Assembly (NCBI GenBank): GCA_002323535.1
Contig: DCQT01000073.1
Coordinates: forward strand, 1-27,655
DNA length: 27,655 nt
Source of the DNA: Bacteriovoracaceae bacterium UBA1511
GTDB taxonomy: Bacteria > Bdellovibrionota > Bacteriovoracia > Bacteriovoracales > Bacteriovoracaceae
Direction of reading: 5' to 3'
How positions within the stretch are numbered: position 1 is the stretch's first letter; each line of letters begins with the position of its first letter. The notes below the pieces were generated by a model. That model did not search any database and was not told the DNA's origin. It was given only the letters and a program-made list of their open reading frames with translations. Of the stretch, positions 8,528 through 16,809 are shown piece by piece. The translations under genes were made by a program, and so were the position numbers.

Positions 8528-8604
8528 CAAAACTCCAGAGAAACAAAACAGAATTTGATTCTAATCTACAGTCTCAATTGATTCAATTAAAGAAATATTT
8601 TGTA

Positions 8605-9258
8605 CTAAAGAATTTGGAAAAGATTATTTAAAGCAAATAGCCCTAGCCCACTAAAAAGGGGGATTGTTAAGTTATCGTCTAAGTTTAGAACGGACAACAG
8701 CTCGGAAAAGCTACCAATGATTCCGGCCATAAAGCAAAAAGCAAATAGATTTGCTGGATTTGAATTCCAAGAAATTATTCCAACATAGGTAATCACAAAG
8801 CAAACAAAGAAACCGGCAGAGGACCCTTGTATTGATTTGTTAGGCATAAATCTATGTTTCCCATATAGAACACCAACTATTGAAGAAATAGGATCACTAA
8901 ATGTAAGAAATAAAACTGAGAGAATCGCAATCTTCTCCGGAAACAAGTAAAAAGAAAGGCCACAACCGAGAGCATAGAAAGGCATTCCACTTACTTTTTT
9001 CCTTTCCTCCTCACGCATAAAACTCCCCAAGACCGACAAAACCAATTGGTTAAATCGACTGCTGCCAAGCCTTACGATTTCAAAAATAAAATTTAGTAAA
9101 GAGTATGAAATTAAAATCACTCCTGCGTCTCGGCCATCTAAGCCGGAGAGCATGTAGACTGTAAGTATTACGATCCCACCACCCATATGCCAAAACTTCC
9201 TACTCAAATGAAGATTTGACCTCGACTTTAATTTCGCCTGCTTTGATGCTGAAACCAA
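8605..9258 (-). CDS. Dolichol/phytol-kinase-type CTP-dependent lipid kinase
   Basis: A polytopic membrane protein of 217 residues with about six hydrophobic segments. Family features are RKFWHMGGG near 20-28, SDPISSIVG at 121-129, KSIQGSSAG at 141-149, and a C-terminal SELL..LDDNLTIPL..G pattern. These are typical of the dolichol kinase / phytol kinase / DGK1 family, which phosphorylates isoprenoid alcohols or diacylglycerol using CTP. The bacterial substrate is not known. No ATG fits: the start is TTG (9256-9258) with GGAG (9267-9270) 8 bases upstream. It diverges from the MinD-type gene across 173 bp. Confidence 0.75.
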   Translation of the reverse strand: MVSASKQAKLKSRSNLHLSRKFWHMGGGIVILTVYMLSGLDGRDAGVILISYSLLNFIFEIVRLGSSRFNQLVLSVLGSFMREEERKKVSGMPFYALGCGLSFYLFPEKIAILSVLFLTFSDPISSIVGVLYGKHRFMPNKSIQGSSAGFFVCFVITYVGIISWNSNPANLFAFCFMAGIIGSFSELLSVLNLDDNLTIPLFSGLGLFALNNLFQIL

Positions 9259-9260
9259 AA

Positions 9261-9379
9261 ATGTAACTCCGTTAAAAAATCAGACATTACAATAATGTAA
9301 GTTTTCTTGTCTACCTAGGTTGTTACATTTTCAGACCATTACCCGACTCAAAAACCCAAGTAATTTTAACCTCTTACAT
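9261..9379. promoter_or_regulatory. ATGTAA/TTACAT repeats in divergent intergenic region
   Basis: Between two divergent genes, ATGTAA occurs at 9261-9266 and 9295-9300, and its reverse complement TTACAT at 9323-9328 and 9374-9379. The second copy is half of a perfect inverted repeat, TTACA-ATAA-TGTAA (9287-9300). The last copy overlaps the -35 of the rightward promoter. This could be an operator set, but the region is AT-rich and part of it may be chance. Confidence 0.3.
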
Positions 9380-9402
9380 AATAATTAAATTTTATTTATA
9401 AT
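9373..9402 (+). promoter_or_regulatory. Sigma-70-type promoter of the six-gene operon
   Basis: CTTACA (9373-9378, 4 of 6) is followed after 18 nt by TATAAT (9397-9402, 6 of 6). Transcription would start near 9409, about 23 bases before the GTG start codon, leaving a short leader that carries the AAGGAAGGA ribosome-binding site. It is the best-looking promoter in the window. Confidence 0.6.
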
Positions 9403-9431
9403 AGTCAGGGACTCCAAGGAAGGAAAGCGTA

Positions 9432-10427
9432 GTGACAACGATTATCAAAGATAGGTTAAAGGAATTTACAACTGAATCAGACTGGAAATCAAGAGTATCT
9501 GCTCAAAAAAGCAAAGAGATTTGGTCAATCGGCGGCGGTAAAGGTGGTGTCGGAAAAAGTCTAACAACCGCGAACCTTTCTATTTGTCTCGCACTTATGG
9601 GTTACAAAGTTGTAAGTATAGACTTAGACCTTGGTGGTGCAAATCTTCATACTTGTCTTGGCGCCAACATTCCCGCTTTAACTCTAAGCGACTTTTTAAC
9701 AAAAAAAGTCAGTAACTTTGATGACCTAATAACACCAACACCAATTGACAATCTATCCATAATTAGCGGAGCCCATGATGATTTCGGAATGGCCAATTTA
9801 AAGCAAGTTCATAAAGCAAAAATCCTGCACCAACTCTATGAGATGGATGCCGACTTTGTTTTATTAGACCTTGGTGCTGGAACAACATACAACACCTTAG
9901 ACTTCTTTTTAGCAGCTGATAAAGGTATCATGACAACTCTTCCTGAACCTACATCTATAGAAAATACATATAGATTTATTAAATCTGTGTTCCACAGAAA
10001 ACTAAGTCTTTGTGACCAGCTATTAGACGTAAACCATTTGATTGACCAGGCCATGAACTCCAAAATAACAGGTGAATCGAACCCATCAAAAATGATTAAT
10101 GAAATTTCTAATAAATACCCAGAGCTAGGAGAAATCATAAAAGCTGAAATAAGTGATTTCATTCCAAATTTAATAATTAATCAAACCAGAACTCAAGCAG
10201 ACATAGACATCGGATTTTCGATGAAATTTATTTGTCAAAAGTACTTTGGGTTTAGTCTTGACTACACAGGTTACCTCGAGCATGACCCATCTGTTTGGCA
10301 AAGCGTAAAAAAAAGAAAGCCTCTTTTAACGGAGTTCCCAAACTCCCCTCTCATCCATAACTTCGAGTCAATAGTTCACAAATTAATTCCTAACCAAATT
10401 GAAAAGAACCAGGAGAAGGTCGGATGA
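9432..10427 (+). CDS. MinD/ParA-type ATPase (FlhG/MinD family)
   Basis: A 331-residue deviant-Walker ATPase. GGGKGGVGKS (34-43) carries the signature lysine Lys37 and Lys42, followed by IDLDLGGANLH (63-73) and a DLGAG switch/Walker B element. These features are shared by FlhG/MinD-like proteins that position structures or recruit partners in an ATP-dependent way. The GTG start is chosen because AGGA lies 7 bases upstream. The C-terminal half (about 200-331) is less conserved. No flagellar or division genes adjoin, so the FlhG or MinD name is not used as a functional claim. The stop overlaps the next start (ATGA), which implies translational coupling to the J-like/HTH protein and a shared process. 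Confidence 0.85.
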   Translation: MTTIIKDRLKEFTTESDWKSRVSAQKSKEIWSIGGGKGGVGKSLTTANLSICLALMGYKVVSIDLDLGGANLHTCLGANIPALTLSDFLTKKVSNFDDLITPTPIDNLSIISGAHDDFGMANLKQVHKAKILHQLYEMDADFVLLDLGAGTTYNTLDFFLAADKGIMTTLPEPTSIENTYRFIKSVFHRKLSLCDQLLDVNHLIDQAMNSKITGESNPSKMINEISNKYPELGEIIKAEISDFIPNLIINQTRTQADIDIGFSMKFICQKYFGFSLDYTGYLEHDPSVWQSVKKRKPLLTEFPNSPLIHNFESIVHKLIPNQIEKNQEKVG

Positions 10428-11095
10428 AAAAAAACTTCTATGAAGTACTAAACATACAACATTCAGCCACTTTTGAAGAAATCAAAGAAGCTTACCAGAA
10501 AGCGAAACTATCCCTTTCGCAAGACAATATGGCCCTTTATAGTATTATGTCCTCAAGTGATATCGAGGAAAATATAAGCCAGATTGAAGAAGCTTTTAAC
10601 ATCCTCGGAAACGAAAGAAACAGAAGGAAATATCACCTTGAGAATGACTTTTCTGTGGAAACTATTCAGGAAAAAACACAAACGGAACCAACTATCACTC
10701 AAAAAGTCTCGGCAGAAGAACAAATTCAGGCAACAAATACAAAGACAAAACCTGAAAAGAAAATATCAAACCTTGTTGCGAGTAATAAATTTGCACTCAA
10801 ATATGATACTGATCCAATTTTTGAAAAAGAGATTAAAGAGACAAAAGAGTTTTCAGGAGAAACACTCAAAAAAGTAAGAGAATACAAAAACGTGGATATC
10901 GCAAGGATGTGTGAAATGACTAGAATATCTAAAACACACCTTAAAAATATTGAGGAAGAAAACATTAGCGCCTTACCCGCTAGAGTTTATACCAGAGGCT
11001 TCGTTTACCAATATGCAAAATGTTTAAAGATGAACCCAGAAGAGGTTGCCGCATCGTATATGAATAGAGTAGACCAGAAGCAACAAAAAATTTAA
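10424..11095 (+). CDS. Degenerate J-like domain fused to RodZ-type helix-turn-helix
   Basis: A 223-residue soluble protein in three parts. Residues 1-71 look like a J domain (NFYEVLNI, EIKEAYQKAK, then a helix ending in ILGNERNRRKYH), but the HPD triplet needed to stimulate Hsp70 ATPase is absent. Residues 75-140 are a Thr/Lys/Glu-rich linker. Residues 142-215 match the RodZ-type HTH (HTH_25): trISkthLknIEE, LPARVYTRGFVYQYAKCL and a closing NPEEVAASY helix. In RodZ this domain binds MreB rather than DNA, and a transmembrane helix follows; here there is none. It is coupled to the MinD-type ATPase by a 4-bp overlap, so it is probably its partner or adaptor. Confidence 0.75.
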   Translation: MKKNFYEVLNIQHSATFEEIKEAYQKAKLSLSQDNMALYSIMSSSDIEENISQIEEAFNILGNERNRRKYHLENDFSVETIQEKTQTEPTITQKVSAEEQIQATNTKTKPEKKISNLVASNKFALKYDTDPIFEKEIKETKEFSGETLKKVREYKNVDIARMCEMTRISKTHLKNIEEENISALPARVYTRGFVYQYAKCLKMNPEEVAASYMNRVDQKQQKI

Positions 11096-11113
11096 ATTCA
11101 AAAAGAACACAAT

Positions 11114-12079
11114 ATGAAAGTTATAATAACAAAAGAAGACCTAGAAAAGTATTCTAGGCTGGATAAATTTTTATCTGAAAAGCTTCCTGACTTGAGTCGA
11201 AGTGTCGTCAAGCAACTCTTTGAGGCAGGAGAAATCAACTGTGAAACTCAAAAGTTGTCGTTAAAAAAACTTCCACCAGAGAATACTGAAATTTCAGTGA
11301 ATATCCCGGAGGCTGTAGATACAGAAATAAAGGCAGAGAATATCCCTCTGGATATTTTATTTGAAGACGAACATCTAATCATTGTAAATAAAGCTGCAGG
11401 AATGGTCGTACACCCGGCTCCTGGTAATTACACAGGAACACTAGTCAATGCGGTGCTTTTTCATTGTAATGACCTTACAGGAATAGGTGGTGAAAAAAGA
11501 CCTGGAATAGTTCACAGACTTGATAAGGGAACTACCGGCGTTATGGCTGTCGCGAAATCGGCAAAAGCCCATGAGGGAATGTCCAAACTTTTTGCTGAGC
11601 ACGACATCGAAAGAATTTACGAAACAATTGTCCCAGCTAAAAACTTTCCATTAACCGGAAGAATTGAAAGCACCATCGGAAGACACCCTACAAATAGATT
11701 GAAGCAGGCGATAAATGTAAAAGCAGGAAAACACGCTGTAACCCACTTCAGGAAGCTCGATTCTTATGGACCTTTTCATCATATAGAATGCCAACTAGAA
11801 ACGGGAAGAACTCACCAAATTCGAGTACACCTCTCAGTCGTGGAAAGAACACCTATTTTGTTTGATCAAACTTACGGAAACCCAGCACAAGATATTTTAA
11901 GACTTAAAAAAGAGTTAAAGACAGAGGATGAGTTCGTGTATGAATACCCTCTTCTTCATGCTAAAACGCTAGGTTTTGTCCACCCCATAACAAAAGAGAA
12001 GCTTCACTTTAGTGCACCAAGACCCAAGTTTTTTGAGACTTTACTTGAAAAACTCCAAGTGATTAAAAGTGAAAACTAG
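11114..12079 (+). CDS. rluD: RluD-family 23S rRNA pseudouridine synthase
   Basis: A 321-residue enzyme with an N-terminal S4 RNA-binding domain (about 14-60) and an RluA/RluD catalytic domain. The catalytic Asp137 lies in GIVHRLDKGTTG. Other family blocks are VNKAAGMVVHPAPGN, GRTHQIRVH and a C-terminal LHAKTLGFVHP. It converts uridines to pseudouridine in large-subunit rRNA. The RluD subtype (helix 69 of 23S rRNA) is suggested by the S4 domain and by the following pgeF-like gene, a pairing also seen in E. coli; RluC-like specificity cannot be excluded. The ribosome-binding site is weak, fitting a position inside an operon. Confidence 0.88.
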   Translation: MKVIITKEDLEKYSRLDKFLSEKLPDLSRSVVKQLFEAGEINCETQKLSLKKLPPENTEISVNIPEAVDTEIKAENIPLDILFEDEHLIIVNKAAGMVVHPAPGNYTGTLVNAVLFHCNDLTGIGGEKRPGIVHRLDKGTTGVMAVAKSAKAHEGMSKLFAEHDIERIYETIVPAKNFPLTGRIESTIGRHPTNRLKQAINVKAGKHAVTHFRKLDSYGPFHHIECQLETGRTHQIRVHLSVVERTPILFDQTYGNPAQDILRLKKELKTEDEFVYEYPLLHAKTLGFVHPITKEKLHFSAPRPKFFETLLEKLQVIKSEN

Positions 12080-12653
12080 TTATGAATTAACTTTTCTTAA
12101 AGAAAAGCCAAGTCTTCCTTTTTATGAGGTCGAACAAATTCACTCAAATAAAATAGTTTCATTAAATGAAATTAAAAATTCTCCAAATCAGATTGAGGCA
12201 GATGGTATCTTTTGGAGTAAAGAACAACTTCTTTACGGGGAGAGCATCGCGATAAAAACAGCCGACTGCCTGAGTGTATATATAGAGTCAAGTACAGGTT
12301 ACTACCTTATTCACGCTGGTTGGCGAGGTGTAAAAAAAAATATTTTTACAAATATTGATAGTCCACAAAACATACATATACTTCCCTCAATAAAACAATG
12401 CTGCTTCGAAGTGACTTCAGAGTTTCATAATTACTTTCCCTGTGGCAGTAATTTTAAAATGAAAAACGACAAAATTTTTTTTGATTTAACTGGCAAGGTA
12501 ATGCGTCAAGTTTTAGGGATTTCTCCATCAGCCAAATTTAATATTGACCCAAGGTGCACATATTGCTCAAAAGAAAACTTTCATAGCTTTAGGCGAGACA
12601 AAACTATCCTGCGAAATTATACTTTAATTACAAATAAAAAACCGGGAATATAA
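12069..12653 (+). CDS. pgeF: PgeF/YfiH laccase-domain protein (short form)
   Basis: A laccase-domain (CNF1/YfiH) protein. The family works as a purine nucleoside phosphorylase / adenosine deaminase-type zinc enzyme, and E. coli PgeF edits peptidoglycan precursors. The three expected metal or catalytic residues are present: His25 (EQIHSNKIV), Cys67 (KTADCLSVYI) and His82 (IHAGWRG). The C-terminal CTYC...FHSFRRD motif is also recognisable. At 194 residues it is shorter than usual (about 240-250), mostly at the N terminus. An in-frame TGA at 12060-12062 blocks any upstream start, so GTG 12069 is used, overlapping rluD by 11 bp. Confidence 0.8.
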   Translation: MKTSYELTFLKEKPSLPFYEVEQIHSNKIVSLNEIKNSPNQIEADGIFWSKEQLLYGESIAIKTADCLSVYIESSTGYYLIHAGWRGVKKNIFTNIDSPQNIHILPSIKQCCFEVTSEFHNYFPCGSNFKMKNDKIFFDLTGKVMRQVLGISPSAKFNIDPRCTYCSKENFHSFRRDKTILRNYTLITNKKPGI

Positions 12654-12655
12654 CT

Positions 12656-13768
12656 ATGTCGACATTTAAAAGTGATACTTCGTTTAACACAAAGTTTTTA
12701 ATCGGATTATTTTCTATAATTGCCTTGGCCGCCTCGATTTACTTAACACAACATTACTATTCTGTTCATTTCCCTGAAGGTCTTGGAGGTGGAGGGATAT
12801 GTGATCTTTCATCTTTTTTTAATTGCGATAGTGCAACTAACTCAAGTGTTTCAAATATTTTTGGTGCCCCGATATCTTCATTAGGAATTGTTACGAGTGC
12901 TCTTTTTTTAGCTCCGCTTATCCTGAGTAAAATTAATCTATCTGGCGTTGTCTATCTCTTTGGAGGTATTAACCTCATTGGATGCGTTGGACTTCTTATT
13001 TACAGCCTTGTTTCTCTCGGTTCCCTATGCCCTGTCTGCTCTATCTTTTGGGTATCCAGCAATATTGCTTTTTTTCTTTCCTACAAAAATATAGGTACTA
13101 AAGAGATAAAAATCATTCCAACGATAGGTACATCTGTCATTTTTTTTATAGTTATTGGCCTTGGAAATCTCACCTACTCCTCAAAGCAAAAGGATTTATT
13201 ATCCATTAAAGACGATTTAATAAATCAATACAAAGAACTTAAAACAATTCCTCTTCCTGGAAAGTTACCCGAGTTAAATTTAACATCTACCAAAGATGCT
13301 CCTATTCGCATGGTAATTTTTAGTGATTTTCAGTGCCCAGCCTGTAAAGCGTTATCGAAAATGATCCCATCAATTATGAGGCGCTATAAAAATAAAGTTG
13401 AAATTAAATATATGTTTTATCCATTGGACAATAGTTGCAATTCAAAAATGACATACGGCTTACATCCTCAAGCCTGCAATGCCGCCAGGCTTAGTCTTTG
13501 TAAAAAAGATGATCTGCTGAGAGTGCACGACGAAATTTTTCACGATCAAGCCACTTTAGATGATGAGTGGATTGAAAATAAAGTAGCCGAAGAAGATGTA
13601 AAAGACTGTTATGAAAATCCAGAGACACTAAAAGAACTAATTTCAATTGTTGATATTGGAAATGAAATTGGAATTAAAAGCACGCCAACTTTTTTACTTA
13701 ATGAAAAAAAGATAGAGGGTGCTCTTCCTTTATCTCAACTTTATATTCTTATGGATTCACTTCTTTAA
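12656..13768 (+). CDS. VKOR-DsbA fusion: disulfide-generating membrane protein
   Basis: A 370-residue fusion. Residues about 14-175 form a VKOR domain with four to five membrane segments. It carries the loop cysteines Cys49 and Cys57 and the CPVC redox centre at 125-128. Residues about 205-370 form an exported DsbA/DsbG-like thioredoxin-fold domain with CPAC at 227-230 and a later TPTF segment holding the cis-proline. VKOR homologues replace DsbB in passing electrons from DsbA to quinones, so the fusion would make disulfides in periplasmic proteins. That fits the Cys-rich exported proteins elsewhere in this window. The start has GGGA 8 bases upstream and lies 2 bp after the pgeF-like stop. 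Confidence 0.9.
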   Translation: MSTFKSDTSFNTKFLIGLFSIIALAASIYLTQHYYSVHFPEGLGGGGICDLSSFFNCDSATNSSVSNIFGAPISSLGIVTSALFLAPLILSKINLSGVVYLFGGINLIGCVGLLIYSLVSLGSLCPVCSIFWVSSNIAFFLSYKNIGTKEIKIIPTIGTSVIFFIVIGLGNLTYSSKQKDLLSIKDDLINQYKELKTIPLPGKLPELNLTSTKDAPIRMVIFSDFQCPACKALSKMIPSIMRRYKNKVEIKYMFYPLDNSCNSKMTYGLHPQACNAARLSLCKKDDLLRVHDEIFHDQATLDDEWIENKVAEEDVKDCYENPETLKELISIVDIGNEIGIKSTPTFLLNEKKIEGALPLSQLYILMDSLL

Positions 13769-13770
13769 AC

Positions 13771-14622
13771 ATGGGAAAAAAAGCTCTACTTTCTGATTAC
13801 CTAAAAGATTCTCCATATTTCGATGGAGCCGACCCTGTTCATCAAATTATTGAAACTCACTTTCATCTAGATATGATTAAAGAAAAAGACGACTCATCAG
13901 TAGTGGATGATTTTAGAAGTCTAGGTATTGAAAAAGCGATTACAATCTCCACTTCTAAGAAAAACTGGAACGTTGTTGAACATCTCTCTTCAAAGCATGA
14001 TTGCCTGGGCTTCACTCTAGGAACTCATCCACACGAAGCTGATAATTTCGAATCATCAGGTTTTGATAGTTTATTCAATGCTCATAAAAATAATCCAAAA
14101 CTGTGTGCAATTGGAGAAATTGGACTTGATTACTTTTACAATTTCTCCTCTCCTGAGAAACAAAAAGCCTGCCTAGATTATCACTTAGATTTATCTTCCA
14201 AAGAGCATATGCCTGTGGTTATTCATAATCGTGAAAGTGACAAAGACATGACTAAGCTTCTAAAAAATCATGTGAAAAATATGAAAAAAAAAGGAGTCAT
14301 ACATAGCTTTTCGAGCGGCATAGAGTTGGCTGAATTTGCCCTGGAGAATGACTTCTACCTTGGCTTTAATGGCATGTGTACCTTCAAAACAGCAGAAAAT
14401 GTCAGAGACGCAATAAGACTTTGCCCCATTGATAAAATTCTTTTGGAAACTGACTCTCCTTTTCTAACACCCACGCCTTACCGAGGAAATGAAAATAATC
14501 CATCCTACTTACCACTTGTGGCGTTAAAAATTTCTGAAATTAAAAATATCCCTATCGATGACCTTCTCAAGCGAGTCTATCAGAACAGTTTAAATTGCTT
14601 TGAGAATTTAAAAAATTTCTAA
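13771..14622 (+). CDS. TatD-family metal-dependent hydrolase
   Basis: A 283-residue TIM-barrel metallo-hydrolase. Metal ligands are visible in order: His30 and His32 (ETHFHLD, with Glu where Asp is usual), Glu116 (GEIGLDY), His152 (VIHNR), His178 (GVIHSFSSG) and Asp228 (LETDSPFL). TatD relatives act as DNases or 3'-exonucleases, or deacylate D-aminoacyl-tRNA. An extra 25 residues precede the first metal motif. It is the last gene of the six-gene run, 2 bp after the VKOR fusion, and its stop overlaps the convergent YhaM-like gene by a few bases. Confidence 0.88.
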   Translation: MGKKALLSDYLKDSPYFDGADPVHQIIETHFHLDMIKEKDDSSVVDDFRSLGIEKAITISTSKKNWNVVEHLSSKHDCLGFTLGTHPHEADNFESSGFDSLFNAHKNNPKLCAIGEIGLDYFYNFSSPEKQKACLDYHLDLSSKEHMPVVIHNRESDKDMTKLLKNHVKNMKKKGVIHSFSSGIELAEFALENDFYLGFNGMCTFKTAENVRDAIRLCPIDKILLETDSPFLTPTPYRGNENNPSYLPLVALKISEIKNIPIDDLLKRVYQNSLNCFENLKNF

Positions 14623-15680
14623 AGTTTTAGATTCTTGAGCTGATTGGCCAAGTCATTATTTTTCAAACCGATTTTTGCTTTATTTTCGTTTTTTAAGGGA
14701 GCTGACTTTAATTCCTCGACTGGCTTTTCATAAAAAGGCAGATCTTTTTTATAAACAGAACGTCCTGATACGCGATCATAGCCTGTCCAATCTCCAGAGT
14801 TCGTGTCTTTTTTAATTAATTCATCCATTGCTGCCATTTTTGAGTCCAAATAGTCGATATAGTGCACTAGTGCAGCCTCCGGAGTTGACGGTACTTTTGG
14901 CGACCCGTATTCCACCTCTCCATGATGACTAACAACGATATGTTTTAGGTGGAGCTTTAGATCATAAGGGAAATCGGGAATTTTCCTTGAAAACCTCTCT
15001 ATTAACTCAACCCCTTTGACGAGGTGGCCAATAAGTTTTCCCTCCAAAGTATAGTCGGTTACAGCTCCTCCACTTAACTCAAAAACTTTACACAGGTCAT
15101 GTAAAATTGCTCCAGCAACTACATAGTTTTTATTCACTTTGTAGTGCTCACTTAATTGCACCGCAAGATTCGAGCAACTAAGAATGTGCTCGAGAAGCCC
15201 ACCTTGATAGGCGTGGTGGATACTTTTACCAGCGCCCCATGTGTCTAACCTTTCGGAAATTATGGGGTCATTGAGAGTCACAGAAAGAAGTTCTTTTACG
15301 TAATAATCATCTAAGTTTTTGACAATTTTCATCAGCTCATCTTTCATTTCTGCTGAGGCTCTACTTGAGGTTGAGAGGAAATCAGTCAGGTCTTCTGACC
15401 CAGTTTTAGATATGTTCTCTAAAATAACCTGCATTTTTTTTTGGTAGCGGTTTCCCTTTCCTTTGACTAGAGCAATATCCCCTGAAGATAGCTCCCCCAG
15501 AGAGCTTTCGTAGTTTTTCCACATTCTTCCTTCAATCTGACCCGATTTATCCGCTAGAATTATATTCAGATATCCACGTCCGTCCTTTCCTTTACCTTCA
15601 GCAATGTATTTGACGAGAAACCTTTCTTCAAAGCTAATGCCGTGCTCAATTTCTTTAATAAAAAGTTGTTTTTTACTCAT
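14619..15680 (-). CDS. YhaM-like 3'-5' exoribonuclease (OB fold plus HD domain)
   Basis: A 353-residue protein with an N-terminal OB-fold nucleic-acid-binding domain (about 16-92, with GYLNIILADKSGQIEGRMW). An HD phosphohydrolase domain follows (about 150-320): HHAYQGGLLEH (His155/156/165), AILHDLCK (His194, Asp195) and VSHHGEVEYG (His252/253). This order is that of YhaM/CMF1 exoribonucleases, which trim RNA (and ssDNA) from the 3' end. The last 40 residues are a Lys-rich tail. The start has GGAA 6 bases upstream. It diverges from gap across 88 bp. Confidence 0.85.
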   Translation of the reverse strand: MSKKQLFIKEIEHGISFEERFLVKYIAEGKGKDGRGYLNIILADKSGQIEGRMWKNYESSLGELSSGDIALVKGKGNRYQKKMQVILENISKTGSEDLTDFLSTSSRASAEMKDELMKIVKNLDDYYVKELLSVTLNDPIISERLDTWGAGKSIHHAYQGGLLEHILSCSNLAVQLSEHYKVNKNYVVAGAILHDLCKVFELSGGAVTDYTLEGKLIGHLVKGVELIERFSRKIPDFPYDLKLHLKHIVVSHHGEVEYGSPKVPSTPEAALVHYIDYLDSKMAAMDELIKKDTNSGDWTGYDRVSGRSVYKKDLPFYEKPVEELKSAPLKNENKAKIGLKNNDLANQLKNLKL

Positions 15681-15768
15681 TAATGTTTCCTTGATAGCTA
15701 CCCAAGCGAGAATGACTATGGCATATTATGGCCAATTTAAAAACCGCAGATCTTCACGGAGAATTACT

Positions 15769-16785
15769 ATGGCTAAAATCAAAATTGGTATAAACGGCAT
15801 TGGAAGAATTGGACGAACACTTATCAGACAACTTTTTTCATCACCAAGTGATTTGATTGAAATCACTGCAGTAAATAACCCTGGTGACCCCGTAACCTAC
15901 ACGCACCTCATTAAACATGACTCAGTCCACGCTACATTTGCTGGAAATGTTCATTACTCTGAAAATACACTTTATATTAATGAATCCCCTGTTCAGTTTT
16001 TCACCGAGAAAGACCCCTCTAAAATACCCTGGAGTGATGCAGGTGTTCAGGTCGTGATTGACGCAACTGGAAAATTTAAATCAAAAGAAGATTTATCAAT
16101 GCATATTCGAGACACAGTAAAAAAAGTCGTTTTATGTGCACCAGGGGCAAAAGACATCGATCATACGATCGTTATGGGGATAAATCACTCTGACTATGAC
16201 CCTTCTTCTCACGATGTCGTGAGTAATGCTTCATGTACAACTAACTGCCTCGCGCCAGTGGCAAAAGTACTAAACGACTCATTTGGAATTGAAAATGGGT
16301 TCATGACAACAGTCCATGCTTACACTAGTGACCAAAGGCTTTTGGATCACTCTCACTCAGACCTAAGAAGAGCGAGAGCTGCTGCGATGAGCATGATCCC
16401 AACAACAACGGGTGCCGCAAAAGCGATTGGACTTGTTATTCCTGAGCTTGCAGGAAAACTTGATGGGTATGCTGTTAGAGTTCCCACTCCAAATGTATCA
16501 ATGGTTGATTTCACTGTGAACCTGAAAACGGACACAACCAAAGAGGAAGTTAACAAAAAGTTAAAAGAAGCTGCCACATCGAATCTATCTGGCATCCTCA
16601 GTGTAACCAATGAAGAACTCGTTAGTTGTGACTATAATGGAAGCACATATAGCTCAATCGTAGATGCTCCTTTAACGAATATGGTAACACCAAAATCTCT
16701 AAAGTTAGTCGTGTGGTACGATAACGAGTCTGGTTTTTCCAACAGAGTTATTAACTTAACAGAACTAATTGCAAGCAAACTTTAA
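15769..16785 (+). CDS. gap: Glyceraldehyde-3-phosphate dehydrogenase
   Basis: A 338-residue NAD(P)-dependent glycolytic dehydrogenase. I start at ATG 15769 because GGAG lies 7 bases upstream and the Rossmann motif INGIGRIGR begins right after it; the frame stays open further upstream, but that part overlaps the divergent gene. The catalytic Cys156 (SNASCTTNCLAP) and His183 (TTVHAYTSDQ) are present, as are the RRARAAAMSMIPTTTGA phosphate-binding block and the closing WYDNESGFSNR. It is the first gene of the gap-pgk-tpiA run. The residue after the second Rossmann strand is Asn (AVNNPGD), close to the usual Asn-Asp pair, so coenzyme choice is left open. Confidence 0.95.
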   Translation: MAKIKIGINGIGRIGRTLIRQLFSSPSDLIEITAVNNPGDPVTYTHLIKHDSVHATFAGNVHYSENTLYINESPVQFFTEKDPSKIPWSDAGVQVVIDATGKFKSKEDLSMHIRDTVKKVVLCAPGAKDIDHTIVMGINHSDYDPSSHDVVSNASCTTNCLAPVAKVLNDSFGIENGFMTTVHAYTSDQRLLDHSHSDLRRARAAAMSMIPTTTGAAKAIGLVIPELAGKLDGYAVRVPTPNVSMVDFTVNLKTDTTKEEVNKKLKEAATSNLSGILSVTNEELVSCDYNGSTYSSIVDAPLTNMVTPKSLKLVVWYDNESGFSNRVINLTELIASKL

Positions 16786-16809
16786 TCTAGACTTATATGT
16801 GGGAAAATA

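Noticed and set aside
9432..10427. Calling the ATPase FlhG with a flagellar role
   Set aside because: No flagellar genes adjoin and the partner gene is of a different type; only family-level assignment is supported.
15691..15719. TTGATA as the -35 of a gap promoter
   Set aside because: No acceptable -10 hexamer at 16-18 nt; the better TATTAT at 15724 is 27 nt away.
15604..15768. Open in-frame extension of the gap reading frame upstream of 15769
   Set aside because: It overlaps the divergent YhaM-like gene. The extra residues have no family match, and GGAG plus the Rossmann motif place the start at 15769.
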